Assembly: GCA_028023455.1 (NCBI GenBank)
Contig: JAQFVV010012490.1
Location: 618,001 to 682,000 of the forward strand
Length of the DNA: 64,000 nucleotides
Source: Epiperipatus broadwayi
Taxonomy: Eukaryota > Onychophora > Udeonychophora > Euonychophora > Peripatidae
Direction: 5' to 3'
This document shows, one piece after another, positions 12,301 through 23,881 of this stretch. The notes below the pieces were generated by a model. The model was not told the origin of the DNA. It ran no database searches and saw nothing but the letters and a program-made list of their open reading frames with translations. Every line of letters starts with the position of its first letter. Within the stretch, counting starts at the first letter, position 1. The position numbers were made by a program, and so were the translations under genes.

Positions 12301-14455
12301 TAGACAAACATTAAATCATTAAAACTATACACATATTAATATTTCTTTCTTGAATCATTGATTGGGCAATATTTTTAAACATCCCATTTCCATAAACTTT
12401 TCCAAATAGGCTCTTAGCGTAATATTTTTTCAAGATAAAATGAATTATTTTTTTTAGATAATTTGTTTATTGATTAGATTATTTACGTAAATTTTTTTTT
12501 TTCCACTTTGCTTTTAAATAAAATATTGTCTTTATCTCAAATTTTCCTTTTAATAGTATCAAGCTCCTATTAAAAAATTAACTGAAATAAAACTCTTCCT
12601 CCATTGTAGATTATATCTTGTATAGACTTAAAATTCAAACTACAATTATTTATTCTGCATCTTTTTACAAACTGATGCAGAAATATAAACTATAATAGAT
12701 AAATAATATAGTGCTGGTAGAGTCTATGCTCTATCGAGTCATCATCTATCTAAAAAGTAAAAACAAAGAATATCTAAAATTATGACATTAATATGTTTAG
12801 AAAAAATAATGTATAATAATTACAAAACAAACACATTTAATAAATATAATAAATACAAACATTATGTGGAAAATTAAATCAGCAATGAAAGCAAATGCAT
12901 TGCATAAGAAATTAAAATCCAAAAAAGAACAAATGTATGAAGAAAATGAAAAACATGCATGCTGTAAAAACTATGTAGGTGAAGTTTCATTTATGCCAAA
13001 AATTTTATGAAATAAAACTATCCAAGTAATTAATGCTTTACTGATGAGGTCAAATGCAAATCCACTAAAAATTAAATTCCAAAAGTAGGGAAAAAGAAAA
13101 ACATTGATATCATAAAATGCACAAAAGCCAAAACAGATATTTATTCAAATAGTGGTTAGGGCCAAATTTCATTATATTCACACTTTTCCACTGGGTGATT
13201 TTATAATATTAGAAGTCATGTCAATGCTTGCCTATATATCAGTTGACATAGCCTTAATATTTTTCGATCAGCAAATAATACTTTTCTTCACTTGGATTAT
13301 TTCTGTCAAAATAGTACTTCTAGTGCAACATACTATGCAATAAAGAGAAAGCATTGGCATTTTTGCATCAACACAATCTTCTGGGTAACTATGCTACTAT
13401 GCAACAAATGGTTTCACAATGTACGAAAATCAAAAGCAAAACTCAAAAAAAGAATTAATTCCTATTTAGCAGTGTTCAAATCTTATTCTACTAGAAGTGG
13501 TAATGGTTTTATTCAGATTATTCTAATATGAATAGATAAATATACTATAATGTGACTGACCATTTTAAAGTGTGTGTTTCATCCTACACATACATGTAGT
13601 AATGATTAAAAAAGTTTATGGGAAAATGTTCTAATAGTTATTGTTGTAATATAACTTTTCACCTGCATGCTTTTTATGGCATCCATATTTTCCTTTCCCT
13701 CATACATGGATACTTTTTCTTATGAATTTTTTGCTGTCAATTATTTTCTTATGGACCATATAGCTTGCTTTTAGTATTAATGTGATTATTGAGCTCCATT
13801 TGCTCTCATAGCTAATTTAATTTCTCAAGGAATGTTTCTATTCAGCACACTTATAAATGCATTTGTTTTTTAAATACTATACATTGGTTTAGTCACTAAA
13901 ATATATTATTTTCATGATTATTTTTTTTCTTAATTAGTATGTGGATAGTAGCACAACATTAACTCTACTAGAATCAATAAAATATAGTATTCCAAATAAA
14001 AATGTTATGATTATTTTATCATTATATATTTTAGAAATAAGCAAAGACAACAGTAATATGTTCACTAAAAACACAAATGATTGATATTTACATCACCCAT
14101 TAAACACTTCATATATCCCAAGTTCAAGATGCAATGAAAAAGCAACCATATGAAAATAAATAAATTGATAAATGACTTTGGGTTCTAAGAAAATACCTAT
14201 CAAAAAAAATATCTTCTAAGGAAAGAATTCCATAATCCTTCAGTCTATGAAATACAATATCATTTCCAAACAACTAATTTAACTGATAAATAAGCAATTA
14301 TTAAATATTCACAATGTTTTAAATGAGATATTAAATTTTGAAATTAAAAAAAAAACCCAACATATTAAATATAATGCATTATAACTTAAACTGCAAATTA
14401 CTTTCACTTATTCAGTTTGACAAGTCATATTAAATAAAAATAATTGAATGGCTTT
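12301..14455. other. AT-rich non-coding sequence
   Basis: No supported gene. Two overlapping open frames at 13,152-13,531 have chance-like composition and no recognisable motif. Confidence 0.5.
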
Positions 14456-14461
14456 ATTGTT

Positions 14462-14548
14462 CAGGAGTTCATAAGAGATTGAACCTGGGAAGTGCCAACT
14501 TATGCTCTGGAATGAGATACTCTGTCATTGCACTAAACAGTATGATAT
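14462..14548 (-). repeat. Possible tRNA-derived SINE head
   Basis: On the minus strand, TAGTGCAATGACAG resembles an RNA polymerase III A box, and CCAGGTTCAATCTC, about 40 bases further on, resembles a B box (consensus GGTTCRANYCC). The spacing fits a tRNA-like promoter, but the acceptor and anticodon stems do not fold well enough for a functional tRNA. Weak call. Confidence 0.25.
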
Positions 14549-15175
14549 AAATGAATACATTGTTTATAACTATGTTTAAAAGCAGCTATAGAATTTGTTG
14601 ACTCTAATAAAAGCGCACAATTTTTTTTATGAAAATTAAGTAAAGCTCAAACAAAATGGAATTAGCCAACAATATAATATCATAAGTGTAAGTATAGTTG
14701 TAAATAAATGAGATGGAAAATGAAACTGTGAGTAAAGTAATTAAGCATACTATGGACCCGATATGCCACACATAATAACTCTGAAAATACTGCTAGAAGT
14801 GAATAATTAAGCAAGAAGTATTCAAGAAATTTTCAAACAAATAATTTTGCATACAGTTGAAGGATGAAGATGGATTGACAAGAAATGTTAGTGTAAGCAA
14901 AAAAAAAAAATTCTTTTCCAATACCATAAAATTTGACTATCTTGTTATTCTAGAAAAGTATAAACTTAAATATAAACTTTTTTTGGTATGATTTTGGCAT
15001 AATGAATCAAAGAATTTTGAAATTAAAAAGAATAGATCATAGAGAAGTTACAGTTTGCTATATGAATAAAACTAATATATTTATTTTGTCTAGTGTATAC
15101 TATAATAGGTGCTTTTATATGGGGTCAGACTGTACTTTATCTTCACTGTTGTTTTCTGAATAAAACTGAAGCAAT

Positions 15176-15470
15176 ATATATGGGTAAGAGAACAAACAGG
15201 TGTTACTGACATTGAAAAAGTTAAAAGACTGAAGTGGAGTTGGGCTGGACATATTGCTAGAAAAGATGATAATAGATGGACAATTGACATCTTAAACTGG
15301 ATTCCAAGAGATTGTAAAAGACCCAGAAAGAGATCACATGTGAGATGGATGGATGAAATAAGTGTGCAGGGGTGATGTGGAGAAGAGAAACTAAAGATCG
15401 GAGAAGATGGTTTGAACTTGGAGAGACCGTTATCCTGCAGTGGATTGATAATGGTTGATGATGATATATT
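15176..15470 (+). mobile_element. 5'-truncated RTE-type LINE copy
   Basis: This matches the 3' end of the longer LINE at 16.74-19.33 kb in the same orientation, starting at the AACAGGTGTTACTGAC block. Translation gives KRLKWSWAGHIARKDDNRWT, IPRDCKRPRKRSHVRWMDE and a dR-xx-W-f-x-L segment, the C-terminal region common in arthropod RTE-type endonuclease/reverse-transcriptase proteins (WAGH...RW...RP..RW.DEI). It ends in GGTTGATGATGAT, a short tandem tail of the kind RTE elements carry. It is frameshifted near 15,370, and the 5' truncation is typical of target-primed reverse transcription. Confidence 0.8.
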
Positions 15471-16864
15471 TTTGCTCAAAAAAGTAAAACACCAATCTAC
15501 ATCCTAAAAAATATAATGTATGATTTTGAAAAAGCAATAATGAATAATATTGATGAACTTTTCCCAATTCAAGGAAACTAATAGTTTTTTTTTATCATTT
15601 GAGTCAGAATATTTACAAAAATTCAAAAGAATTTCAATTGACTTTGAATAGTTATATTGGAAGATCGATACAACAATATAGAATATTACCAAGATTTCAC
15701 ATATCAATGTGTTTGGAATATGTTTTCAAGAATTCATTAAGATGTGCTGAAAAAAAATGTAAGAAAGTCGCATTGGAATTTGATATTATTAGTTTGTTGT
15801 TAATGTTCCACAACATTTGGATTTTCATAAAATATATTTACAAAGAGCATGCTCTACAAAAACTCATATAACCCAAGCTCTTGTTGGTCATCCTACTAAG
15901 CAGCAGATAGAAATACAAGAACACAACTATTTGTAGAATATAATGGTTGAAATAAATATTCTATTACAGATAATCCAAAAGGGGTAATTTTTGATAGTTT
16001 TTAAATATGTATACTGATAAACATTGAAACATTTTGTTTTTATCAGAGCTAATTTTTTTCTAAAAAAAAAAAACAAAAATTTCCTCAAACTTCTCTTAAT
16101 AAAGCTGTATATATTTTTATGAATTTATTACACACTATACTCTTGATTGCTAAGCTCTTAAATTTATTAAAACAGACAAAACTCACATATTGGTGATCAT
16201 GTGATGTTTATTCTCATATTTATTTTTGTTTTATTTCTATAAATTTTTTTCTCATTATACTATATCAGATTTTTTTCTTGCTATTTATGATTTCAAGTTT
16301 CTAAAAAGTTTTAGAACATTACTATAAATGACAAATAAGTGTAAAACTGTTAAAGTATTTCATAAATGAACATAGAAAGGTTACCAAAAACTTACTAGAC
16401 AAACATTATGATATATAAATTTCCTACTAAAAATTTCTCAAGAAAATAAAACATATTTTTGCCAAGTATTCACTATATCTAAATCTTTTACAAAAATCCT
16501 TTGTATTCAAACAATGGTTCAAAAAAATTGTCCAGATTCATCAACAAAAAGAAATATTAAGATTTATTTAATAACTATTCATAATAATTTTGTGGAGATA
16601 ATACAATAACAATATTTCCAAAAACAATGGATTTATGATCATATTCTTATCCTCAATTTAAATAGCATTTTTGTTTCTGCTGGATGGAAATTATAAAATA
16701 ATGACTCATTTTATATCCTGTAGTCATCATAATGATTAAGAAAAAATTACAGAAAAAAAGATAGAACTATTACTAAAAAGAGAGATGACATCATGAAATG
16801 GGTAGAAGAGTTCTATCAAGAATTATAAAGCAATAAAGAACAAAGGAAAGTACCACTTACAACT

Positions 16865-17131
16865 ACCATATTTTCTGAAATGCCCAGGAGTTTAAATGAA
16901 AAATGAGATATGTAATTATTTAATTTATGATGAAGAGAAAAGCTCCAGGAAATGATGGAATTGTAATCGATATCTTAAAAGAATGACGTGAAGAAATAGA
17001 CAGCTACTATATTTTCTGAAATGCCCAGGATTTTAAATGAAAAATGAGATATGTAATTAAATTTATGAAGGAAAAAGCTCCAGGAAATGATGGAATTGTA
17101 ATCGATATCTTAAAAGAATGAGGTGGAGACA
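16865..17131 (+). repeat. Tandem duplication inside the LINE
   Basis: A unit of about 145 bp, beginning near CTACCATATTTTCTGAAATG and running through CTCCAGGAAATGATGG to TCTTAAAAGAATGA, is present twice in direct order (from about 16,862 and from about 17,006). The two copies differ by a few substitutions and short indels. The duplicated part encodes the KAPGNDGI motif region of the reverse transcriptase. It arose after insertion or in the source copy. Confidence 0.8.
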
Positions 17132-17310
17132 TAGAAAACTTTTTGCCAAAGTTATATACCAAATATCTAAATGATAAAAATGTCCCAGATGATTGAAAGA
17201 ATGCAGTATTAATATTAAAAAAAGGTCATAAAAAAGATATCAGAAATTAGAGACCTATCAATATTTTATCAGTTCTATACAAAAATTTTACCAAAACAAT
17301 TACAACTCAT

Positions 17311-17697
17311 TTGGATTTTAACCAACCAAAAAAAAAAGAAGAAGCTGGATTTAAATATGGATTTAGTACAGTTGACCATATCCAAGTATTGGGAGAAGTT
17401 ATAAAAAGGACCAATGAATATGAGTTGCCATTAGGCTTAGAATTTGTAGACTATGAAAAGGCATTTAATTCTATAAGTATTTCTTCAGTAATTAAAGCAT
17501 TGAATCATCAAGGTGTAGAACCAGGATACTGTCATATTCTAAAGAATATTTATAAAAATGCAACAGCAACAGATTGCATAATGATACTAAAAGGACTAAC
17601 ACTGAGAAGAGTTGTGCAAAAGTGTGATTCCATAGCTTCAAAACTCTTTACAACAGTTTTGCAAAAAGTATTTTTGTGGATTAAAATGAAAAACTAA
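17311..17697 (+). pseudogene. LINE reverse-transcriptase palm fragment
   Basis: The 128-codon frame contains EEAGFKYGFSTVDHIQVL followed by LGLEFVDYEKAFNSI, which match the QxGFRxGxST-x-DHI and FxDYxKAFDS motifs of RTE-type reverse transcriptases. The aspartate in FVDYEKAF corresponds to the first catalytic aspartate. The frame is lost before the FADD box, which appears as HLDFADDIVVFAN in a second frame at about 17,728-17,770. It has no own promoter and belongs to the LINE relic. In full-length relatives this region is one continuous ORF of about 1,000 residues, so it is clearly broken. Confidence 0.8.
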
Positions 17698-17787
17698 GGG
17701 AAAAAAAGTAAATGGAGATTATTTAAGTCATCTAGATTTTGCAGATGATATAGTTGTTTTTGCAAATAATGCTTAAAACATCAGGAA

Positions 17788-18171
17788 ATGTTGCAAGAAT
17801 TATCAGATGAAAGTAAAAAAGTAGAATTAAAAATAAATGTTAAAAAGACTAAAGTAATGTTCAATGAATTTTCTCAAAAGAAGGAAATAAAGAGTGATAA
17901 TGGCAAGTTAGAAGAAGTTAACAACTACAAATATTTTGGTCAGATTATTACCACAGATAAAAACGAAACTAATCATAAAATTAAACTTAGTTGGAGTGCT
18001 TTTGATAGAAATAACTTAATATTAAAAGGAAATATGTCTACGTGTTTGAAAAGAAAGGTTTTTAATAAATGTTACCAGTTCTTACTTATGGATCTGGTAC
18101 TTGGACATTTAACCAAAGAGCAATACAGATACTTGAAAACACTCAAAAAAGTACGGAAAAATGTATGTTAG
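17788..18171 (+). pseudogene. LINE reverse-transcriptase thumb and connection fragment
   Basis: The 127-codon frame reads LQELSDESKKVELKINVKKT, then KVMFNEF and EVNNYKYFGQIIT. These match the segment after the FADD box in RTE proteins (L-x-E-L-x-x-x-S-x-x-x-G-L-K-x-N-x-x-K-T-K-V-M-x-N and the YLGQ block). It continues across 18,171 into codons for an ITKRDRKRI-type segment in another frame until the inserted element starts at 18,234. Confidence 0.8.
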
Positions 18172-18233
18172 AAATAACAAAAAGAGATCGGAAACGAATT
18201 ACAAGGATGAGAGAATAAACAGGTGTTACTGAC

Positions 18234-19070
18234 GGTTGTCGTCGATTAGTCACCAAACACAGCCTGATGTCACTGTTTCCATGCAAAAGCACAGAAATAT
18301 ACTGCTCACGCGGGCTATAGAACACTTCTGTTCATATTGGCTGCTAAGCAGCTCTTGTGCTTCGTGGTACTATCGCACACTTCACAGATCGCTACAGTAT
18401 GATGTGAGGATGTGTAGAATTCAAGTTGTCCTAGTCTTTGCATGTGCATTCGAAATACTTATTTTTTATATGACCTGACGTAGTTTTAAATAATATCAAT
18501 TATAAGACAAAAGATGCGCTTCCGTACACATATTTTTAAGGTTAAACGAATTTCAAAAGTATACATTTCAGTTATTATATAGAAATCAAGCATAAAACGT
18601 ATTTTGCGCAGGGACAGCTACGAAACTTTCAAAGTATGATCAGAGGGGAATTTTCAAATCGAATTGTCTTTCGTGAATTGTTTTAAAATAGTGTTGAAAT
18701 TTTTTTTTTTTATCAGACGTTAATACATAATTTTGTTTTTAAAAATGTTGTGACGGCCGATCCTTCAGACCATCAAAGACATTGGATCCCCCTCCCTGAA
18801 AATTCCAGCGCTACGCGCTGACATATGGTAGTGTAAAAAAAAGTCAGTTGTAAATGAGCTCGATAACGTGCTGAGATGAATAATGTTTTAAAAATTGTCT
18901 CGCATGTGATGGCTGAAAGAATCGGCCAAGTCATCGGATCCCCCTCCCTGCGACTTGTAGTAGTATATAAAAAAAGTAAATTGTAAATCAGCCCGGTAAT
19001 GTTATATCTATTGGTTTTTGACTAGCAACAGCGACATCAGGCAATGTTTGGTGGCTAATCGACGATAACC
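18234..19070. mobile_element. 837-bp TIR element with 8-bp target duplication
   Basis: The ends are inverted repeats of about 44 bp: GGTTGTCGTCGATTAGTCAC at the left and the complement of GTGGCTAATCGACGATAACC at the right, continuing inward with few mismatches. It is flanked by perfect 8-bp duplications TTACTGAC (18,226-18,233 and 19,071-19,078), and the LINE copy at 15.2 kb shows the empty site. G+C is higher than in the surroundings. There is no transposase frame, so it is non-autonomous. An 8-bp duplication occurs in hAT, P and some other families, but ends starting GG are not typical of hAT (usually CA), so I leave the superfamily open. Confidence 0.9.
18770..19010 (+). repeat. Internal direct duplication within the TIR element
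   Basis: A block with GGATCCCCCTCCCTG followed by GTAGTRTAAAAAAAGT and TTGTAAATSAGCYCGRTAAYGT occurs twice, at about 18,781-18,872 and 18,936-19,010. Each is preceded by a GGCCGA / GAATCGGCC-like motif. Subterminal repeats of this kind often serve as transposase binding sites; that function is inferred. Confidence 0.6.
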
Positions 19071-19329
19071 TTACTGACATTGAAAGAATTAAAAAGATTG
19101 GAATTGGGCTAGACATACTGCTAGAAGAGATGATAATGGACAGTTGAAATCTTAACGTGGATTCCAAGAGATTGTAAAAGACCTAGAGAGAGATCACATG
19201 TGAAACAGATGGATGAAATAAGAAAGTGTGCCGGTATGACCTGGAGAAGAAAGGCTAGAGATCAGAGATGGATTGAACTTGAAGAGACCATTCCTGCAGT
19301 GGATCGATAATGGTTGAAAATGATGATGA

Positions 19330-21235
19330 GTCATCATAAATGCATAAAAATAAAAATTGAAATTTTTCTTTCACCAGCTTCTAATTTGTCAAGATTATTT
19401 TTAAAAAATTACAAAGAGAATCTATCTTCTATACTTAAGTTCAGTAAATTTTTATTTAGTATTAAACCAAAATATAATGGAGTAATTGTCCTAGTTTTCA
19501 ATTTTCAAATAGGACACATTCTTCATTTTCATCGAAAAATTTAATACCCTAAAGACAAACAAGAAATATTTATTTTTTCATGCAAAATTTTGTCACAATT
19601 GCCATATTTTATACAAGCAATTTTATAAGCTTTTTTGTCAATACATTTTGACTGTCTAAATGTGAAATAACTATTAGACAGTCAAAATATAAGAAATAAA
19701 AAGTAATATTAAAAAAAAAAAAAAGAATGGGGAGGGGGTGCAAAATTGATTATATGTTGAGTTTGTGACATCATATAAAGAAGTTTATTTTTATTAATAA
19801 ATTTTTTGTACCTAAGAAAACAAATAACATTATAATATGTATTTACAAATTACAATATAAATTGGGGCAATGTTTCATAATATATTTTCATAGTTCAAGT
19901 AAAGTAGTCAGTTTTAAAATAATAATATATTTATTACTTAACATATAGACATGACAGCTATTCACAACCATTTACAAAAATTAGTGATAATTTCAACAGA
20001 AATATATTTGCTGGTGACTTTTTTATTGTCCTTCATTTCTACAATGGTATATGAAAATTAGATTCAAATTATATGTAGTTTTATGTTTAACCAAAGCTAC
20101 AGGAGTCTGCAACAGTTAGCTTTAACTTCTAAAGTAAATAAACACAGTAATAGTGGATACTCTAGAAAATTGATAAGATGCCAATTACATCTTATTTATC
20201 TAGCTTTAATTATGTCTCGCCAAAAAAAAAAAAAATTGAACATTATATGAAACTTTTCTTGTCCTTAAATTCTGTTGTTGAAAAGTTAACTGAATGAACA
20301 TCCAGGAAAAAAGAAATTAATTTAATATTTTATACAATAATGATTAACTGAATATCAAGAAATCAGTGTAATCAGTTTTTCTATAAATACAAGCATAATA
20401 AGCTGCAGCTAAGTGTGCAAAAGCTACAGATGTTATATCTGCATCAGATTCTCAAGTAATGTTACCAACTTTCACATGTCATTAACTGTTATATTTCAAA
20501 CTTTAACTGGAGAAAATTATGCTAAATTTGTAAAATATTTTGTAGATATTTATATGGAAAAGTTGGAATAACAGTTTCAACTTGGAAGATTTTTGAAGGT
20601 TTTATACATTAAAGGATTTTTCTATTTCACAAAAGGATAATTTTTTTTTTGTATGCTCTAAATAATTTTCACATTACCATTCAATTTTTGTAACTAATAT
20701 ATATTTTAAAGAGGGTAGGTGAGAAAAATAAATCAAGTGGAAAATTATATTGTAAAATTTTGTGTTTGCTATAGTTATTTATTTAGTAACTTGAATTTTT
20801 CTATTGAAAAGCATTTTGTTAAGTAAATTAATGGTTTTCCTGCATTTAAAAATTTTATAAGTACTTTTTTACATTCGTTAAATAAAACAATCAATTGAAA
20901 ATTAATCTACCGCAAATTGAATCACAATAAACTAAAAAAAAAAAAAGACTGTTCTTGAAGCAAGAATGTTAATTTAAGATTATTTTCACAAAACCAATAA
21001 GTAAATGAAAATATGTGCAAAATACACAGGACTTATGAACAAACATCAACAATGTTTTTTTAGTATTTGAAAAAAGTCCATTTTTTTTCCTCTTAAGGAT
21101 CAAGTTAGGATGAGTACTAAATTGATTTAAAAACAGATTTTTTAAGTTTTTCCCTTCTAGATTTCTGTAATTTATCATTTTCTGATATTACTGATATATT
21201 AATGCTTTCAAATTATATTACGAAACTGCTTATCT
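19330..21235. other. AT-rich non-coding sequence
   Basis: No gene is supported. At 19,640-19,690 there is a short inverted repeat with arms ATTTTGACTGTCTAA / TTAGACAGTCAAAAT around about 18 bp. Confidence 0.5.
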
Positions 21236-21373
21236 CTTAAACAATGTTTACTATGGCTTTTAAAAAACATTGTGATTATTTACGACAAATCTATTATAAT
21301 TATAATAAAAATAATAAATTTTATGGTAATAAACTATTATACACAGTCTTTAAATCTGTAGAAGTACTTTCAG

Positions 21374-21770
21374 TTAATTTCTTAAATCTGTCTCAACTGC
21401 CATTAAATTAAAAAAAAAAACATCCCATGAATCCTGTATTTTAATGTTAGCAGCTTGTCCATTTATTAAATACATTTTATTCCTATTTATAAAAATTGCC
21501 TCCTTAATTTTTCTTTTATTATGGTTTCTCTCTTCATGAAGAATTTTTACTTTCAAAATCAAATTTATATTTACATGTTTTTTCATGAACAAAGAAAACT
21601 GAAGCAGTCATTAAATCATCATTATTCTTACTTTTTACATGCTTATATAACAATTCATGCTCCTTTAATCTCTTCTCAATACTGCACCTCGATTTACCTA
21701 TATATGATAACATACAATCACAAAAAAATTGATATATATTACTTTTCTTCTTGACAGGTATGACAACATT
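21374..21770 (-). pseudogene. PLE GIY-YIG endonuclease domain fragment
   Basis: Read on the minus strand from 21,770, the frame has VVIPVKKKSNIYQFFCDCML, then SYIGKSRCSIEKRLKEHELL. This follows the GIY-YIG pattern (an IY in the first strand, then YIG, with the catalytic arginine in the I-x-x-R-L-x-x-H helix). After one stop it continues to RNHNKRKIKEAIFINRNK, the E/A-I block near the end of the domain. The cysteine pair CDC fits the zinc-finger-like linker of PLE endonucleases. A frame shift near 21,773 separates it from the reverse transcriptase. Confidence 0.75.
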
Positions 21771-22454
21771 GACTAATTTATTAACATTGGAACATAGAAT
21801 GAAACATTAAACATGCTCTTATATATATCCTTAAAAAATTTCACTTGTGGATTTGAAATAAAGGGAATATATATCCATTGTTTACTATCAATTTTCATTT
21901 CCTTTAAACCATTATAACTCTTTTTAAATTGACATAAAGTATTGTTTATTTGTTCCATTTTATAACCAACATCAAGCAATTCCTTGGCAAATACCTCAAT
22001 ATTTTTCAATTTATTACTTTGGTAACGACATATTTTTTCATTACCAAACAAAAAAGATCTAAAACTTGCCATCTTATGCATAATTAGTACTTTTGATTTA
22101 TAATTTAATATACTATTATTTTTTGTATAATTAAATCCAAATATTTAATATTTTTGCCCTGTTCCTTTTCAATAGTCCATTTCAAGCCATTCAAATTATT
22201 TAATTCCTCTACAAGCAAATTTATAGTATTAGTATTTCCACAATCAAAAACATCATCCACATACCTTTTGTAAATTTTAATACCTTTAAAAGATCACATA
22301 TTAAAATAGCACTCTCATGTGTAGACAACACAAAATTGCAAACTTGGGCAACTACAAGCAGACCCATAGGCCAGCCTTTAGACATTTTATAATATTGACC
22401 TTCAAAAGATGCAACAATGTTATCATTAAAATTTTTTAAAGAATCAACAATAAA

Positions 22455-23045
22455 CTATATCATATATTTACAAATACCTTTACTTTTTAATGTATGTCCA
22501 ATTATTTTAATGGATTTCATTCTATCAATACAACCATACATTTCTGTTACATCTAATGAAGCAATAATATCATTCTCATTCATCACCAAATTTTTAATAC
22601 TGTTTTCAAAGTCAAAAGTTGAAGCAATAGTATTCCCCCCAAATCCTAAAAACTCTTGTAAAAGTTTACCAATATATTTAGAAATCTGATACATGAATGA
22701 ACCACCAAAATCTATCATAATTCGCAAAGGATTACCTTCTTTATGTAACTTTATATTTGCAAAAATACGAGGACATATAGCACAGGAAGGATATATCATA
22801 TAGTATGCATTATTACGGAAAGCTTTAGTTTTAGCACTTTTTAAAATATTGTTAATAAATTTTATTCTTTGACCATCCATATTATATTCTAAAATCAAAA
22901 AGAAACCAAGTTTCTCCATTTGCACTTTAACTTTATCAATATATTGACATTTCGTCATTAAACACATTCGCAGCCTTATATCTTCTTTCAAACAAATCAT
23001 ATCACTCTTCAACCTCTGTTTAAATTCCAAAATAGCCAATTCCAT
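22455..23045 (-). pseudogene. PLE reverse transcriptase, N-terminal half
   Basis: The longest open frame of the minus-strand PLE has 196 codons. Around residues 92-120 it has the family's conserved HK-x-x-NPLR motif and around residues 162-175 the ASLDVTEMY motif, where the aspartate is a catalytic metal ligand. It stops at KYMI, and the fingers/palm continue in another frame with the GWPMGL motif at about 22,370. An upstream stretch in frame without ATG (to about 23,140) adds DDKHFVDDIIKKI-type sequence. Intact PLE proteins are one ORF of about 700-900 residues, so this is a fragment. Confidence 0.8.
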
Positions 23046-23185
23046 GATTTATCATAAGGCATCACATTAAATTTATTACAATTAATTTTCTTAATAATAT
23101 CATCAACAAAATGCTTATCATCAGGAATCACTTCAAATGATTTTTAAATTTTTGTGTTGACAACATATGAGAGTGGTATTTTAAT

Positions 23186-23617
23186 ATGTGCTCCTTTGAA
23201 GATATTAAAATTTACAAAAGGCATGTGGATGATGTTTTTGTTTGTGGAAATACTAATACTATAAATCTGCTTCTAGAGGAATTAAATAATTTGAATGGCT
23301 TGAAATGGACTATTGAAAAGGAACAGGACAAAAATATTAAATATTTGGATTTAATTATTACAAGAGATAACAGTATATTAAATTATATATTAATAATCAA
23401 GCCATTGCAACAAAAGGGATATATAAATTGTAAATCAAAAGTACCAATTATACATAAGATGGCAAGTTTTAGATCTTTTTTGTTTCGAAATGAAAAATTA
23501 TGTCGTTACCAAAGTGATAAACTGAAAAATATTGAGATATTTGCCAAGGAATTGCTTGATGTTGGTCATAAAATGGAACAAATAAATAATACTTTATGTC
23601 AATTTAAAAAGTTATAA
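23186..23617 (+). pseudogene. PLE reverse transcriptase, catalytic-box segment
   Basis: The 143-codon frame contains YKRHVDDVFVCGNTNTINLL, a YVDD-type catalytic box in which Y is replaced by H, followed by LKWTIEKEQDKNIKYLDLII, matching the (I/L)-x-F-T-x-E ... LPFLDLxI motif after the box in PLEs. It then keeps HKMASFRSFLFRNEKLCRYQ and later CQFKKL before shifting frame. The minus-strand copy has the same protein at 21,773-22,081 and about 22,200-22,290 with different lesions, so the ancestral sequence can be compared but neither is active. Confidence 0.8.
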
Positions 23618-23881
23618 TGGTTTAAAGGAAATAAAAATTGATAATAACCATGGATATCTATTCCATTTATTTCAAATCCACAAGTGAAATTTTTTAAGGA
23701 TATGTATAAGAACGTGTTTAATGTTTCATTCTATGTTTCAAACAATGTTAATAAATTAGTCAATAATTCTAAGGATGTCATATTTGCCAAGTAGAAAAGT
23801 AATATCATATATCAAATGTTTTGTGACTATGTTATCACGAGGTGTAGTATTGAGAAGAGATTAAAGGAGCATGAATTGTTA

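Larger units (their letters stand above)
16740..19325 (+). mobile_element. RTE-type LINE, decayed, split by a TIR element
   Basis: This is the fuller copy of the same LINE. In order: an N-terminal reverse-transcriptase segment with KAPGNDGI-type sequence (about 16,940 and again about 17,080), the main palm region (17,311-18,171), then, after an 837-bp insertion, the WAGH/RW C-terminal region (19,079-19,310) and the GGTTGAAAATGATGATGAG tail. Many stops and shifts show it is dead. The endonuclease half is missing, so it is 5' truncated. The copy at 15.2 kb shows the uninterrupted sequence at the insertion point. Confidence 0.85.
21240..23142 (-). mobile_element. Penelope-like element, minus-strand copy
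   Basis: Reading leftward from 23,142 this copy encodes a reverse transcriptase followed by a GIY-YIG endonuclease, the PLE order. Recognisable pieces are PRIFANIKLHKEGNPLR (like the LPKIHK-x-G-x-PLRPI motif), NDIIASLDVTEMYGCI (first catalytic Asp), YKMSKGWPMGL (like the q-x-x-G-x-x-MGSPLSP motif), a frameshifted YVDDVF box, and a GIY-YIG region with IYQFFCDC, SYIGKSRCSIEKRLKEHE and RKIKEAIFINRN. The 3' flank (21,240-21,370) is shared with the plus-strand copy. Several stops and shifts make it inactive, and the N-terminus is missing. Confidence 0.85.

Noticed and set aside
15090-15479. Minus-strand open frame of 129 codons
   Set aside because: It is the antisense shadow of the LINE 3' end, which is recognisable on the plus strand.
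22417-22689. Plus-strand open frame of 90 codons
   Set aside because: It is antisense to the PLE reverse transcriptase on the minus strand.
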